DNA of 64,000 bases from Streptomyces sp. HUAS MG91 (GCF_040529335.1 NZ_CP159534.1:7812001-7876000), one strand, 5' to 3'; positions 35,201 through 43,160 are shown, numbered from the stretch's first letter. Numbers and translations: made by a program. Notes: a model not told the origin generated them from the sequence alone.

Positions 35201-35809
35201 TCCGTGGCCGCCACCGGCGACTTCGCCCAGACCAACACCTGCGGATCCATGCTCGCCGCCGGTGCCTCCTGCAACGTCAGCGTCACCTTCAAGCCGACCG
35301 CGTCCGGCACGCGCACCGGCACCCTCACCGTCAACAGCAACGCGTCCAACAGCCCCTTGACCGTGGCCCTGTCCGGTACGGGATCGGGCTCGGCCGGCAC
35401 CAACCTCGCGGCGGGCCGTCCGACCTCCGAGTCGAGCCACGCCGACGTCTACCCGTCGTCCCACGTCACCGACGGCAGCCAGAGCACGTACTGGGAGAGC
35501 GCCAACAACGCCTTCCCGCAATGGGTGCAGGTCGACCTGGGTGCGGCCAAGAGCGCGAGCCGCGTCGTCCTCCAGCTCCCCGCGGGCTGGGAGGCCCGCA
35601 GCGAGACCCTGTCCCTGGCCGGCAGCTTCGACGGCTCGGCCTTCACCACCGTCAAGTCCTCCGCCGCCTACTCCTTCACCCCGTCCGCCAACAACACCGT
35701 CACCCTCACGTTCCCCGCGACCAGCCAGCGCTACTTCCGGCTGAACTTCACGGCGAACACCGGCTGGCCCGCCGGCCAGCTCTCGGAGTTCCAGGTCTGG
35801 GACTCCTGA
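32255..35809 (+). CDS. secreted multidomain GH87-type alpha-1,3-glucanase
   Basis: 1184 residues. A signal peptide (to about 40) is followed by a carbohydrate-binding beta domain (about 45-205) and a right-handed beta-helix catalytic domain (about 215-590). Asp360, Asp383 and Asp384 (TADGIN ... NTGDDG) have the 23/24-residue spacing of the three catalytic aspartates known in GH87 glucanases. Then come two anchor-type Ig-like domains (about 598-694, 698-797), a discoidin domain (800-937), a third Ig-like domain (944-1043) and a C-terminal discoidin domain (1049-1184). It should hydrolyse fungal-wall or bacterial alpha-1,3-glucan outside the cell. The GTG at 32255 follows AAGGAG. Confidence 0.85.
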   Translation: MFQSLRGLRRWLALTASASTLFAAGAFAAAAPAVAAASAATGGNGANLPYVEVQAENSATNGTVIGPSYTQGQLADEASYRKAVTLKGSGQYVTFTTPVATNSFDFRYSIPDTSGGSVYTAPLSLYVNGVKQSDFSLTNAYSWYYGSYPFTNSPGSNPHHFYDEAHRLFPTTYPAGTTFQLKVDASATASSYTIDLADFEQVGAALTQPSGSVSVVAQGADASGVKDSTDAFNSAIQAAGSGGTVWIPPGTFKIPGHIAVNNVTVAGAGMWYSTVTGAAPGFYGKSAPSPSTNVHLQNFAIFGDVQERDDSAQVNGIGGAMSNSSVSNLWIEHDKVGAWMDGPMDKLTFSGLRIRNTTADGINFHGGVTNSTVTNSDLRNTGDDGIATWADSALGADAYDTISNNTVQLQILANAIAIYGGHDNTVSGNLVKDTGLAQGGGIHVGQRFTSTPVGTTTISDNTFVRAGSLDPNWQFGVGALWFDGSQGAITGPINVTNALIQQSPYEAVQWVEGTISGVNLKNVTIQGTGTFALQEQTGGAASFTNVTATGVGASSPVYSCEGDNFKVTDGGGNSGISGTPLCGPWPTPDYPPYPAEGVSASPSALDFGAVANGATSAPQTVTVSNPTGSAAAVSSVAATGDFAQTNTCGSSIAAHGSCTVSVTFKPTATGSRSGTLTVNAGGVTNTVALSGTGTAPGPVVSASPGSLSYPATAVGATATAQTVTLTNSGTSAATVSSVAAGGDFTQTNNCTSIAVGGSCAVTVTFKPTAGGSRTGTLTVTSNANNSPTKVSLSGTGVDSSTNIAAGQSASASSSNSPYVPGNLTDSDASSYWESATSFPQWAQVDLGKSWSVGKVVLKLPPAAAWATRSQTLSIQGSTDGSSFTTLKAAAAYTFDPSSGNTVTITFPAANARYVRANITANTGWSAGQLSEFQIFPSGGTSPTASLDASPSSLTFASTAPGSTSAAQTVKVTNSGDASAAISSVAATGDFAQTNTCGSMLAAGASCNVSVTFKPTASGTRTGTLTVNSNASNSPLTVALSGTGSGSAGTNLAAGRPTSESSHADVYPSSHVTDGSQSTYWESANNAFPQWVQVDLGAAKSASRVVLQLPAGWEARSETLSLAGSFDGSAFTTVKSSAAYSFTPSANNTVTLTFPATSQRYFRLNFTANTGWPAGQLSEFQVWDS

Positions 35810-35899
35810 CGCAGCCACCCCTGGCCCGGCGCCGCTCACGCGCGCCGGGCCAGGGGACCACTTCCGTTGACGCACCCGACGCCTGTTGCGGCGGGTGCG

Positions 35900-36883
35900 T
35901 CAGCGTGGTGAGGCCACCAGCGGATAGTGGTCGGACAGGTCGGTGTAGGTGTAGCTCTTGCCCCAGCTCGACACCGTCCAGGGGGCGCTGTGCTGGGCGA
36001 TCACCTCGTTGTTCCAGCGGGCGGGGCGGGCGTGCCCCTGCTTGAAGAGCACGTAGTCGAGGTCCTCGCGCGGGTCGTCGGGGTAGCGGTAGCGGGCGAC
36101 GGAGTTGTCCTGGGTGTCGAAGGAGTAGGAGTGCCCGGTGCGGCTGTCGGCGGGGGCGAGTCCGGCGTTCGCGAGCATCGAGGCGTACTCCGGGCCGTGC
36201 GAGTCGACGTTCATGTCCCCGGCGACGATCACCTCCTCGTCCGCGGGAATGCCGCGCTCGGCGAGGAAGGCCGAGATGGCCCGGAACTGCCGGGCGCGGT
36301 CGGCCTGCGCCTCGCCGTCGCCGCAGCCGGAGTCGGTCGACTGCGTGTGCGTCCCGACGACGTGCACCTTCGCTCCGTTGACGTCGAGGACCGCGTAGAC
36401 GAACCCCTTGTTCGACCACCAGTCGGAGCCGCAGGCGTCCTTGTAGACGTACTGCTCCTTGTGCACGATCGGCCACTTGCTGAGGAGCGTGACACCACCG
36501 TCCTCCGGCGTGGTCGAGGAGTAGGCCCCGCTCGTGGCGTCCCACCCGCTCGTGCCGCGTCCGACGACGGGGGTCTGGTACGGGTAGGCGCCGGACGCCG
36601 CGCGCTTGAGGTTGTCGGAGGCGGAGTTGTCGAAGGCCTCCTGGAGGACGACGACGTCGTTGCCCTGGAAGAACGACGCCTTGGGAATCTCGCTCGCGCG
36701 GTGCTCCTGACCCCAGTTGGGATACAGGTTCTGGCTCATCAGGAACGTGTTGTACGTCAGCACGCGCAGCGCGGGAGCCGGCGCCGCCGCGTGGGCGGCG
36801 GGTGCCCCGGCCGCGACCGCGGCGAGGGCGATGAGCGCGGCGGGAACGGCCTGGCGCAGGCGGTGGTGCGGGGCACGCGGCAC
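35900..36883 (-). CDS. secreted sphingomyelinase-like phosphodiesterase (DNase I fold)
   Basis: 327 residues with a Sec signal peptide (to about 33, AHAAAPAP). The endonuclease/exonuclease/phosphatase fold is complete: LRVLTYNTFLMS, VVVLQEAFDN, GTHTQSTDSGC, AGDMNVDSHG, LDYVLFKQG and the last SDHYPLVAS with the catalytic histidine. The long WWSNKGFVYAVL segment and cysteine pair (DACGSDWW... DSGCGDG) are shared with bacterial sphingomyelin phosphodiesterases. The GTG at 36883 follows AGGAG. It probably degrades membrane sphingolipids or related phosphodiesters. It converges with the glucanase gene. Confidence 0.87.
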   Translation of the reverse strand: MPRAPHHRLRQAVPAALIALAAVAAGAPAAHAAAPAPALRVLTYNTFLMSQNLYPNWGQEHRASEIPKASFFQGNDVVVLQEAFDNSASDNLKRAASGAYPYQTPVVGRGTSGWDATSGAYSSTTPEDGGVTLLSKWPIVHKEQYVYKDACGSDWWSNKGFVYAVLDVNGAKVHVVGTHTQSTDSGCGDGEAQADRARQFRAISAFLAERGIPADEEVIVAGDMNVDSHGPEYASMLANAGLAPADSRTGHSYSFDTQDNSVARYRYPDDPREDLDYVLFKQGHARPARWNNEVIAQHSAPWTVSSWGKSYTYTDLSDHYPLVASPR

Positions 36884-37010
36884 GAGAACTCCTGAGGGTG
36901 GGGGGCCTGTTGGGGTCGGTGTACATCCAAACAGGGCGGGTTACATCGGGGCGGGCGGCGGATGAGATCCTTGAGGCCAGCAGCCGTCGAAATGCCGATC
37001 GTTTACCGGG

Positions 37011-37694
37011 TCACGGCGTCGCGAGGAAGGCGCGCACGCCCGACGAGACGCCGTCGTCACCGAGCAGCGCGTTGTGGTCGAGGCAGCCGGCCCCGGTGTT
37101 GACGGCCCCGGCGAGCGACACGCTGCTGTCGGGGTTGATCACCTCGTCGCAGTTCGACCAGAACGTCGCGTACCGGGTGGCGCCGGGGGTCTCGTCCCCC
37201 GCGGCCAGGTGCTTCTGGACGTAGCTGCCGGGGGACATGTCCCGGCACGCCTGGTCCCAGGCGGCGCAGGCCCACGCCGTGTACGTGCCGTGGTTGGGGC
37301 CACCGAGCGAGACCATGTGGGCGACGCGCCGCGTTCCGCCGCCGAAGGCGAGGTACCAGCGGGGCGGCAGACTGCCGAAGGAGTGCGCGACGACGTCGAC
37401 CTGGTCGGCGCCCGTCCGGGCGCGGACGCTGTCCACGTACGCGGCGAACTGCCCGGCGAGCGTCTCGTTGACCGACGCGTGCGTGTCGTAGGACCAGCGG
37501 AAGACCTCCCCGTCGCCGTATCCGGAGGCCTTGAGGTCGTCCGCCAGCGAACCCCAGACCCCCGGGTCGGCGTTGTACCCGTGGACGAGGATGACGGGCC
37601 GGTGCGCATCGGCCGACGAGGCCATGGGCGCCGCGCACAGCAGGCCGCTCAACGCGCCGAACAAGGCCAGCAGCACGGTGAATCGACGGCGCAT
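37011..37694 (-). CDS. secreted lipase/esterase
   Basis: 227 residues with a signal peptide (to about 30). The mature enzyme begins RPVILVHGYNADPGVWGSLADDL. The nucleophile elbow is AHSFGS, the variant of GxSxG found in secreted actinobacterial and Bacillus lipases. The aspartate is likely in NCDEVINPDSS and the histidine in GCLDHNALLGDD. Four cysteines in the second half may form disulphides. The ATG at 37692-37694 follows GGAGG. It shares orientation with the sphingomyelinase gene, separated by about 130 bp. Lipid ester hydrolysis outside the cell is expected. Confidence 0.85.
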   Translation of the reverse strand: MRRRFTVLLALFGALSGLLCAAPMASSADAHRPVILVHGYNADPGVWGSLADDLKASGYGDGEVFRWSYDTHASVNETLAGQFAAYVDSVRARTGADQVDVVAHSFGSLPPRWYLAFGGGTRRVAHMVSLGGPNHGTYTAWACAAWDQACRDMSPGSYVQKHLAAGDETPGATRYATFWSNCDEVINPDSSVSLAGAVNTGAGCLDHNALLGDDGVSSGVRAFLATP

Positions 37695-37845
37695 CGGAAC
37701 CTCCGACGTGGGGTGTGGGGGACGCAGGGACACGACACGGAGCTACCGGATAGTAGGGCTTCGGGGGACAGATGGACAGAGCGGTTCACTCCTGCCACGG
37801 AGCTTGTTCCTGGGGGCCCGGCGCCAGGTGGGCGCTGCGTGGCGA

Positions 37846-38871
37846 TCAGGAGGGCTGGAGCTGATCCGACGGGCCCGCGAGATCCCCGGCACGGTGGGCG
37901 TCCCGCAGCCGCGCGCGACGGTGCGGGGGAGGAGGCGTGCCCGTGGCCCGGTCCGGCACCGTGCGGCGCGGATCCCCTTGGGCCGTCTCCCGCGCGGCCT
38001 CGCGGGCGGACCGGGCGAAGGCCTCGACCGCACCCGTGCGCGCTGCGGTCCGCCACACCAGGCCGTAGCCGACCGGCGCCGCTCCGGTGAGCGGCACGTA
38101 GGCGACACCCGGCCGGGCGTAGTACGTCGCCGTGTGCGCGGGAGCGAGCAGCGCGCCCCGGCCGGCCGCGACAAGGATCAGCGCCTCCTGCATGTTGGTC
38201 ACGGCAGGGCCGCGCGCGATCGGCCGTCCGCCCGGTGTGCTGGTGGGGGCGCGGTGCTCGCGCCAGTACTCCGGCTGCTCGCCCTCGACGGTGAGCAGCG
38301 GCACCTCGGCCAGGTCCTCCAAGGTCACCGCGTCCCGCGCGGAGAGGGGGTGCGCCGAGCTGATCACGAGGACCCGCTCCTCGGCGAACAGCGCGGGCCC
38401 GCCGCCCAGATCGTCCTCGCGTACCGGGAACTCCTGCAACTGGAGGTCGAACTCGCCCTTGCGCAGCTGCCCGTAGGGGTCGCCGAGCGGCACCTCGCAG
38501 ATCTCCACCACGAGCCCCGGATGTGTGACCCGCAGCGCCTCGGTGGTCTTGATGACGATCTCGCCCGCCAGCGGGTTGGCGAAGCCGACGTGCAGCACCC
38601 CGTCGACACCGCGCGCGGTGGCGGCGGCCCGCGCGAGCGCCTCCTCGATGCCGCGGTGGTGCGGAGCCAGGTCGTCGCGCAGCTGCCGCCCGAGCGCGGT
38701 CAGCCCGACCCGGCGGCTGGTGCGGACGAACAGCGGCGCGCCGACCCGCCGTTCGAGCCGCTGCACCAGCTGGCTCACCCGCGCCCGGGACAGCCGCATC
38801 CGCTCCGCCGTGCGGCCGAAATGCAGCTCTTCGGCGAGCAGGAGAAAGCACTCCAGTTCGTCGCGTTCCAT
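37846..38871 (-). CDS. LysR-family transcriptional regulator with a long C-terminal tail
   Basis: 341 residues, about 40 longer than usual; the extra part is a Pro/Arg-rich tail after VEAFARSAREAARE. The winged helix is MERDELECFLLLAEELHFGRTAERMRLSRARVSQLVQRLE, followed by a standard effector domain. The ATG at 38869-38871 begins the conserved region; the much longer in-frame upstream reading is a shadow of the MFS gene. Divergent from the MFS/PNPOx operon at 39017, with a CCAGGC-N15-GCCTGG repeat between, so it likely controls that efflux operon. Confidence 0.85.
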   Translation of the reverse strand: MERDELECFLLLAEELHFGRTAERMRLSRARVSQLVQRLERRVGAPLFVRTSRRVGLTALGRQLRDDLAPHHRGIEEALARAAATARGVDGVLHVGFANPLAGEIVIKTTEALRVTHPGLVVEICEVPLGDPYGQLRKGEFDLQLQEFPVREDDLGGGPALFAEERVLVISSAHPLSARDAVTLEDLAEVPLLTVEGEQPEYWREHRAPTSTPGGRPIARGPAVTNMQEALILVAAGRGALLAPAHTATYYARPGVAYVPLTGAAPVGYGLVWRTAARTGAVEAFARSAREAARETAQGDPRRTVPDRATGTPPPPHRRARLRDAHRAGDLAGPSDQLQPS

Positions 38872-38880
38872 CGAGGTCCC

Positions 38881-38907
38881 CCAGGCGGAGCGAATCGGTA
38901 AGCCTGG
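38881..38907. promoter_or_regulatory. inverted repeat between the LysR and MFS genes
   Basis: CCAGGC (38881-38886) and GCCTGG (38902-38907) are perfect arms separated by 15 nt, 10 bp upstream of the LysR start. Candidate regulator site; the spacing is less canonical than a T-N11-A box. Confidence 0.35.
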
Positions 38908-39016
38908 TTGAACGAACGTTGCGATCATCGCCGTTGTTCCGTCCGGCCACCGGGACGGAAGGTGGAGCAGCCGCCGAGGAGCGGCCCCAACACCCCTTCT
39001 CCACCGAGGAATCACC

Positions 39017-40492
39017 ATGACTGCCACACCCATGACCCCACCGGGACACCAGGGAGCGCTGAGCGCCAGGGACTGGGGCGTTCTGCTCGTCCTGTGCGGC
39101 GCGATCTTCCTGGAAGGCATCGACGTGGCCATGCTGAACGTCGCCCTGCCGTCCATCCGCGCCGACCTCGGCCTGTCCACCGGCTCGCTGCAATGGGTGA
39201 TGAGCGCCTACGTCCTCGGATACGGCGGCTTCATGCTGCTCGGCGGACGCGCCGCCGACCTCTTCGGGCGCCGCCGGATGTTCGTCTTCTGGCTGACGGT
39301 CTTCCTGCTGTTCTCCGGACTCGGCGGCCTCGCCTCGGAGGGCTGGACGCTGATCGTCGCCCGGTTCGTGACCGGGGTCGCGGCCGCCTTCATGACACCG
39401 GCCGGCCTGTCGATCATCACCACACGCTTCGCGGAGGGCCCGCAGCGCAACAAGGCGCTGCTCATCTACTCGGGCACCGGGGCCGGCGGCTTCTCGATCG
39501 GCCTGGTCGCCGGCGGGTTGCTCACGTCGGCCGGCTGGCGCTGGGTGTTCTTCGCCCCGGTGGTGCTCTCCGCGCTGATCCTGGTCGCCGCCCTCGTCCT
39601 GGTGCCCAGGTCCCCGCGGCCCGACCGGACCGGCAAGCCCGTCGACCTGGCCGGCGGCCTCACCGTTACCGCCGCCATCGTGCTGATCGTTCTGGGCGTG
39701 GAGCGTGCCTCCCACGCGAGCCCCGTCCAGACCGTGCTCACCCTGGGCGCGGGTCTGGCCGCGCTGTCGGCCTTCGTCGCGGTCGAGCGCCGCTCGTCCG
39801 ACCCGCTGGTCCGGCTCGGCATCCTGCGCGGCGGCGCCCTGGTCCGCGCCAACCTCGCCGCGCTCCTGTTCGCCGCGGGCTTCTTCGGCTTCCAGTTCCT
39901 GGTCGTCCTGTACTTGCAGGAACTACGCGGCTGGTCCACCGTGCAGACCAGCTTCGCGATGATCGTCATCGGCATCGACGCGATCCTCTCGCCCGTCCTC
40001 GTCCCACGGCTGGTGGCCCGCTTCGGGAACGCGCGGCTGATCCTCGGCGGCCTCCTCGTCACCGCCCTCGCGTACGGCCTGTTCCTGCGGGTCGGCGCCG
40101 ACTGGACGTATCTCGCGATGCTGCCAAGCCTGCTGCTCCTGGGCATCGCGTTCGCACTCACCTACGGCCCGCTCACCATCGTCGCCACCGAGGGCGTCGC
40201 GGAGGAGGAGCAGGGCCTGGCCGGCGGACTCCTCTACACCGCCTTCCAGTTCGGCGCGGCGCTCGGGCTCTCGGCGACCACGGCCGTCAACGTCGCGGCC
40301 ACGGCGTCGAGCACACCGGCCGCGCTCCTCGACGGCTACCGCGCGGCCCTGTGGGTGCCGCTCGCCGCGGCGCTGCTCGCCGTGCTCGTCGCCGCCTTCG
40401 GGGTGCGGACGCGAGCAGGCATCAAGGTGATCGCCACCGCCGAGCAGGCCGCCGACGACCGCCGGGCCGCCGAACTCCCCGCATCCCACTGA
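39017..40492 (+). CDS. MFS transporter, DHA2 (EmrB/QacA-like, 14 TM)
   Basis: 491 residues with 14 predicted helices. DHA2 marks: motif D1 in TM1 (FLEGIDVAMLNVALPSIRADLG), motif A (GGRAADLFGRRRMFV), motif B in TM4 (RFVTGVAAAFMTPAG) and motif C-like GTGAGGFSIGLVAGGLLT in TM5. Such proteins export drugs or natural products using the proton gradient. The ATG at 39017 follows GAGGAA. A small PNPOx-like gene follows in the same direction. Divergent LysR regulator. Substrate unknown. Confidence 0.88.
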   Translation: MTATPMTPPGHQGALSARDWGVLLVLCGAIFLEGIDVAMLNVALPSIRADLGLSTGSLQWVMSAYVLGYGGFMLLGGRAADLFGRRRMFVFWLTVFLLFSGLGGLASEGWTLIVARFVTGVAAAFMTPAGLSIITTRFAEGPQRNKALLIYSGTGAGGFSIGLVAGGLLTSAGWRWVFFAPVVLSALILVAALVLVPRSPRPDRTGKPVDLAGGLTVTAAIVLIVLGVERASHASPVQTVLTLGAGLAALSAFVAVERRSSDPLVRLGILRGGALVRANLAALLFAAGFFGFQFLVVLYLQELRGWSTVQTSFAMIVIGIDAILSPVLVPRLVARFGNARLILGGLLVTALAYGLFLRVGADWTYLAMLPSLLLLGIAFALTYGPLTIVATEGVAEEEQGLAGGLLYTAFQFGAALGLSATTAVNVAATASSTPAALLDGYRAALWVPLAAALLAVLVAAFGVRTRAGIKVIATAEQAADDRRAAELPASH

Positions 40493-40539
40493 CCTTCCGC
40501 ACACCGGCCGAGAAGCTGACTTTCCGCACACCGGCCGAG
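40489..40539. repeat. 27-bp tandem duplication across the MFS stop codon
   Basis: CTGACCTTCCGCACACCGGC... (40489-40512) recurs at 40516-40539 with one difference (C to T) in 24 bp, a period of 27 bp. The first copy contains the MFS stop codon. It looks like a recent duplication in the spacer before the PNPOx-like gene, lengthening the distance between the two genes. Confidence 0.8.
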
Positions 40540-40560
40540 CATCCGAGAGGAGCACCCGCC

Positions 40561-41046
40561 GTGCCCACCACCGAAGTCGCCGCGTTCGCCGACCTCCAGG
40601 ACACGTTCTTCCGCTACGTCCACGACATCAAGTACGCCACGATGATCACCGTCGACCGTGCGAACCGGCCCCGCGCCCGCGTCCTGCTCCCGGTCTGGGA
40701 AGTCGTCGACGGCCGCCCCGTCGGCTGGCTCGCGACGTACCGGACCCCGGTGAAGGCGGCCCACCTGGCGCACAGCCCCCACACCACGTACTCCTACTGG
40801 AACCCCCGCCAGAACACCGTCCACGTCGACGCGCTCTCCACCTGGGCGGACGACGAGACCGCCAAGCAGCACGCCTGGGACCTGTACCTCAAGGGCGGCC
40901 CGCCCGGGGTGGGATACGACCCGGTGCACTACTGGCGGGGCGGCCCGCGGGACCCCGGCTACCACGTGATCCGCGTCGTCCCCTGGCGCATCCAATTGGT
41001 ACGGGGCTCGGATCTGCGCAGCACGGTCTGGCGCCGGGAGAGCTGA
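40561..41046 (+). CDS. pyridoxamine-5'-phosphate oxidase-family (flavin/F420-binding) protein
   Basis: 161 residues, a single split-barrel domain: YATMITVDRANRPRARVLLPVWEVVDG, then GWLATYRTPVKAAHLAHSPHTTYSYW and a C-terminal strand WRIQLVRGSDL. The pattern KAAHLAHSPHTTYSYW is typical for general stress/PNPOx-like proteins binding FMN or F420. The GTG at 40561 follows GAGGAG. It is 68 bp after the MFS gene and probably in the same operon, which would link a redox enzyme with an exported compound. The reaction is unknown. Confidence 0.78.
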   Translation: MPTTEVAAFADLQDTFFRYVHDIKYATMITVDRANRPRARVLLPVWEVVDGRPVGWLATYRTPVKAAHLAHSPHTTYSYWNPRQNTVHVDALSTWADDETAKQHAWDLYLKGGPPGVGYDPVHYWRGGPRDPGYHVIRVVPWRIQLVRGSDLRSTVWRRES

Positions 41047-41131
41047 CTGCCCCGGGCCCGCCGAGGCCGTTTCCCGCAGGCAGAGCGACACCGAGTCCGC
41101 CGGCCGGAGCGTCGTCGATGGTTTCCCGGCG

Positions 41132-41515
41132 TCACGGAGATCGCCTCCACATCGCGGTGCGCAGGCCCTCGGCCATGTCGGAGACCGCTGGTGCCGCGCC
41201 GGAGCCCGTGGCCAGTCCCGCGGTGGCCACGGCGACGAGCAGGGCCAGACCGGCGGCACCGCCGATCTGCTGGGAGGCGGTGGCCAGCGCGGAGGCGGCA
41301 CCGGCTTCCTGCGGAGCGACTCCGGAGGCGGCACAGGCGAACATCGCGGGGAAGGCCACCCCACCGCCCACGCCCCAGATGACCAGGCCGGGCACCAGGC
41401 CCCAGAAGGAGGTGCCGGTGGACATGGCCACGGCCAGCACGATCATGCCCACCCCGTTGGTGAGCATGCCGAGGAACAGGGTGGCCCGCGGCCCCGCCTG
41501 ACGGCCCTGACCCGC
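41132..41515 (-). pseudogene. C-terminal remnant of an EmrB/QacA-type MFS transporter
   Basis: About 125 codons encode only the last membrane helices: GRQAGPRATLFLGMLTNGVGMIVLAVA, WGVGGGVAFPAMFACAASGV and ASQQIGGAAGLALLVAVATAG. This matches the final third of DHA2 transporters; the first ten or so helices are missing. The in-frame reading runs up to about 41515, where it meets the head-to-head TetR remnant. It is a truncated relic of a divergent or adjoining regulator-pump pair. Confidence 0.7.
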
Positions 41516-41523
41516 GATCCTTC

Positions 41524-41699
41524 CCCGCCCTGCCGCCCCCGGCCGTGGCTCTCTGCCTGCGGCTGTGGAGCCGGATGCACGGCCTGCTCACTTTGGAGAT
41601 CTAGGCCACCTACGCCACCGGGTCACCGACCCGGGCAAGCTCTACGAGGCCGACATGCACGACCTGATCCTCACACTCGGACTGACATCGCAGAGCTAG
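41524..41699 (+). pseudogene. TetR-family regulator remnant (C-terminal fragment, frameshifted)
   Basis: The frame ALPPPAVALCLRLWSRMHGLLTLEI ends at a TAG (41602-41604). The next frame continues GHLRHRVTDPGKLYEADMHDLILTLGL to TAG 41697-41699. Together they match the C-terminal domain of TetR regulators (pattern RLWSRLHGLVSLEIYGH). One base has been lost between the two (CTAGGCC in place of CTACGGCC), so the gene is broken and lacks its DNA-binding half. Confidence 0.65.
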
Positions 41700-41885
41700 G
41701 GCCTGTTCGGCGGATCTTGTCGCGGGCGCGGGGTCCGGCACGCCGACCTGCGGCGTTGTCGTCGGTTGCCGACGCTCCGCGTCGTCGCCCTCCTCCGCCG
41801 TGCATCTCGACGCACCAGATTCCGCTCACCACCACAGAGACGCGCGGGTCACCCGGCTGCGACCTGATCCGCCGGACAGGCCTTA
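41697..41885. mobile_element. MITE-like element, 189 bp with 20-bp terminal inverted repeats
   Basis: The ends TAGGGCCTGTTCGGCGGATC (41697-41716) and the reverse complement of 41866-41885 agree at 18 of 20 positions. TA is present at both outer ends, consistent with a TA target duplication. The interior has no transposase frame. The left end fuses with the stop codon of the TetR remnant. Such non-autonomous elements are mobilised by a transposase encoded elsewhere. A similar end sequence occurs alone at 47471-47490. Confidence 0.65.
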
Positions 41886-41917
41886 GGGCCTGCCTCCTTG
41901 ATTCGGGATACCGGCTG

Positions 41918-42495
41918 TCAGTCGAACAAGCCCGCGTACGGGTTGGGTTCGCCGGTCATCGGGTCCAGGCCCGCATGGAACCGACGTTCCTGTTCCTCGT
42001 GATGGACGAAGGTACCCACCCGCCCCCACAGCGAGAGGTCGCTCAGCGGGCACGCATCGAATTCAGCGGTCATGAGGCGCCGCAGGAACTCGGCCATACC
42101 GCACTCGAACAGGGCCCAGTACGGGTCGCCGTGTCTTCTCCAGACAACCACAGGCCACTGGTCGGGGTCCGACCCGGTCATGAGCCAACCGAGTTCGTTT
42201 GCGTTGCAACCGCTGCCCCAGGGCAGCACCCGATCAGCACCCAGGCCAACCCCGGGCACCCCGCCCTCCGAGGTCCACAGCTCGCGAAAGCCTGCTGTGT
42301 GACCGGCGATCGACGCATCCCATCCGTTCCCGGTCGGCAGAGGCGGGAGGACGAGCAGGTCATCGATGCAGCCGCCTCCGTAGACAGGGAAGTACTCAGG
42401 TGGGCTTCGACTTCCGTCCAGTCCACCCGCTCGTCCGCACCCCAATCGTGGTGCAGGATCCGCCGCAAGGCCTCTATCTCGGTTCGGCTGTCCAC
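41918..42495 (-). pseudogene. SMI1/KNR4 (SUKH) immunity-like protein, frameshifted
   Basis: The frame from GTG 42493-42495 encodes VDSRTEIEALRRILHHDWGADERVDWTEVEAH and then loses sense. A second frame carries PPEYFPVYGGGCIDDLLVLPPL, then LPWGSGCNANELGWLMTGSDPDQWPVVVWRR and an acidic/aromatic tail ending at 41918. Joined at about 42395 they form a SUKH-fold protein of about 190 residues, with the usual LPxEYxxF...YGGG motif short of several residues. SUKH proteins often protect against contact-dependent toxins. No toxin gene is adjacent. Sequencing error is the alternative. Confidence 0.6.
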
Positions 42496-42737
42496 CGGTC
42501 CTCCTGGCTACTCGTGCTGGTGCACGATATCCGGCCGATCATCGGTACGCGGGGTCGGTATTCGTCAGAGATGAAGATCTGCCCGCCCGGCGGTACCGTC
42601 CTCGCCCCCTTCACCGGCATCGCCGAGCAGCGACTGCACGGAGCCCTCACCCAGGACGACTTCGAACACGGGCCTCAAAAGTCGAACGCGAAGCAACGCT
42701 CTCGGGCGACTCCTACGGACCTCATCCGTGGCCGGCC

Positions 42738-43160
42738 CTAGGTGTATTGACCCGCAGCGTTGTTGCCGCGGGTGATGGGTAGCTGGCCGCCGAGTGCGGT
42801 GTGGCAGCGGTGGTGGTTGTAGGTGCGGAGGAAGTCTGCCAGGGCCGCTGTTCGCTCGTCGTTCGAGGTGTAGGGCCGCTGGTAGGCCCACTCGTCGGCG
42901 AGGGTGCGGTTGAAGCGTTCGACTTTGCTGTTGGTCTGGGGGCGGTAGGCGCGGGTGAGCTTGCCCCTCGCACCGAGCTCGGCCAGGACGTTCTTCCAGG
43001 CCAGGCCCTTGCGGTAGGCCCATGCGTTGTCCGTCAGCACGCGCTCGATCCGGGTGATGCCCATCTCGGCGGCGACATGGGCGACGGGGCGGCCACAGGC
43101 GACACGTTCGACCAGCAGGCGCCTGCCGTGGACGGTCAGCCGGGCATTGCGGTGGGACAC
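42738..43160 (-). pseudogene. internally deleted IS481-family transposase
   Basis: 140 codons in one frame. The N-terminus (SHRNARLTVHGRRLLVERVACGRPVAHVAAEMGI) is the HTH start of IS481 transposases. It passes directly into the C-terminal half of the integrase core (RIERVLTDNAWAYR... AYRPQTNSKVERFNRTLADEWAY ... YNHHRCHTALGG). Intact proteins are about 320 residues; the missing middle includes the rest of the HTH and the first catalytic aspartate. The enzyme must be inactive. The GTG at 43160 is the probable original start. Confidence 0.75.

Noticed and set aside
38908..41046. 712-codon plus-strand frame joining the MFS region with the PNPOx-like gene
   Set aside because: Only its last 161 codons, from GTG 40561, are protein-like; the earlier part is a frame shadow of the MFS gene.
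42571..42700. plus-strand peptide KICPPGGTVLAPFTG resembling the end of a DNA methyltransferase motif
   Set aside because: Only about 15 residues look similar and the catalytic motif is absent, so it could be chance.
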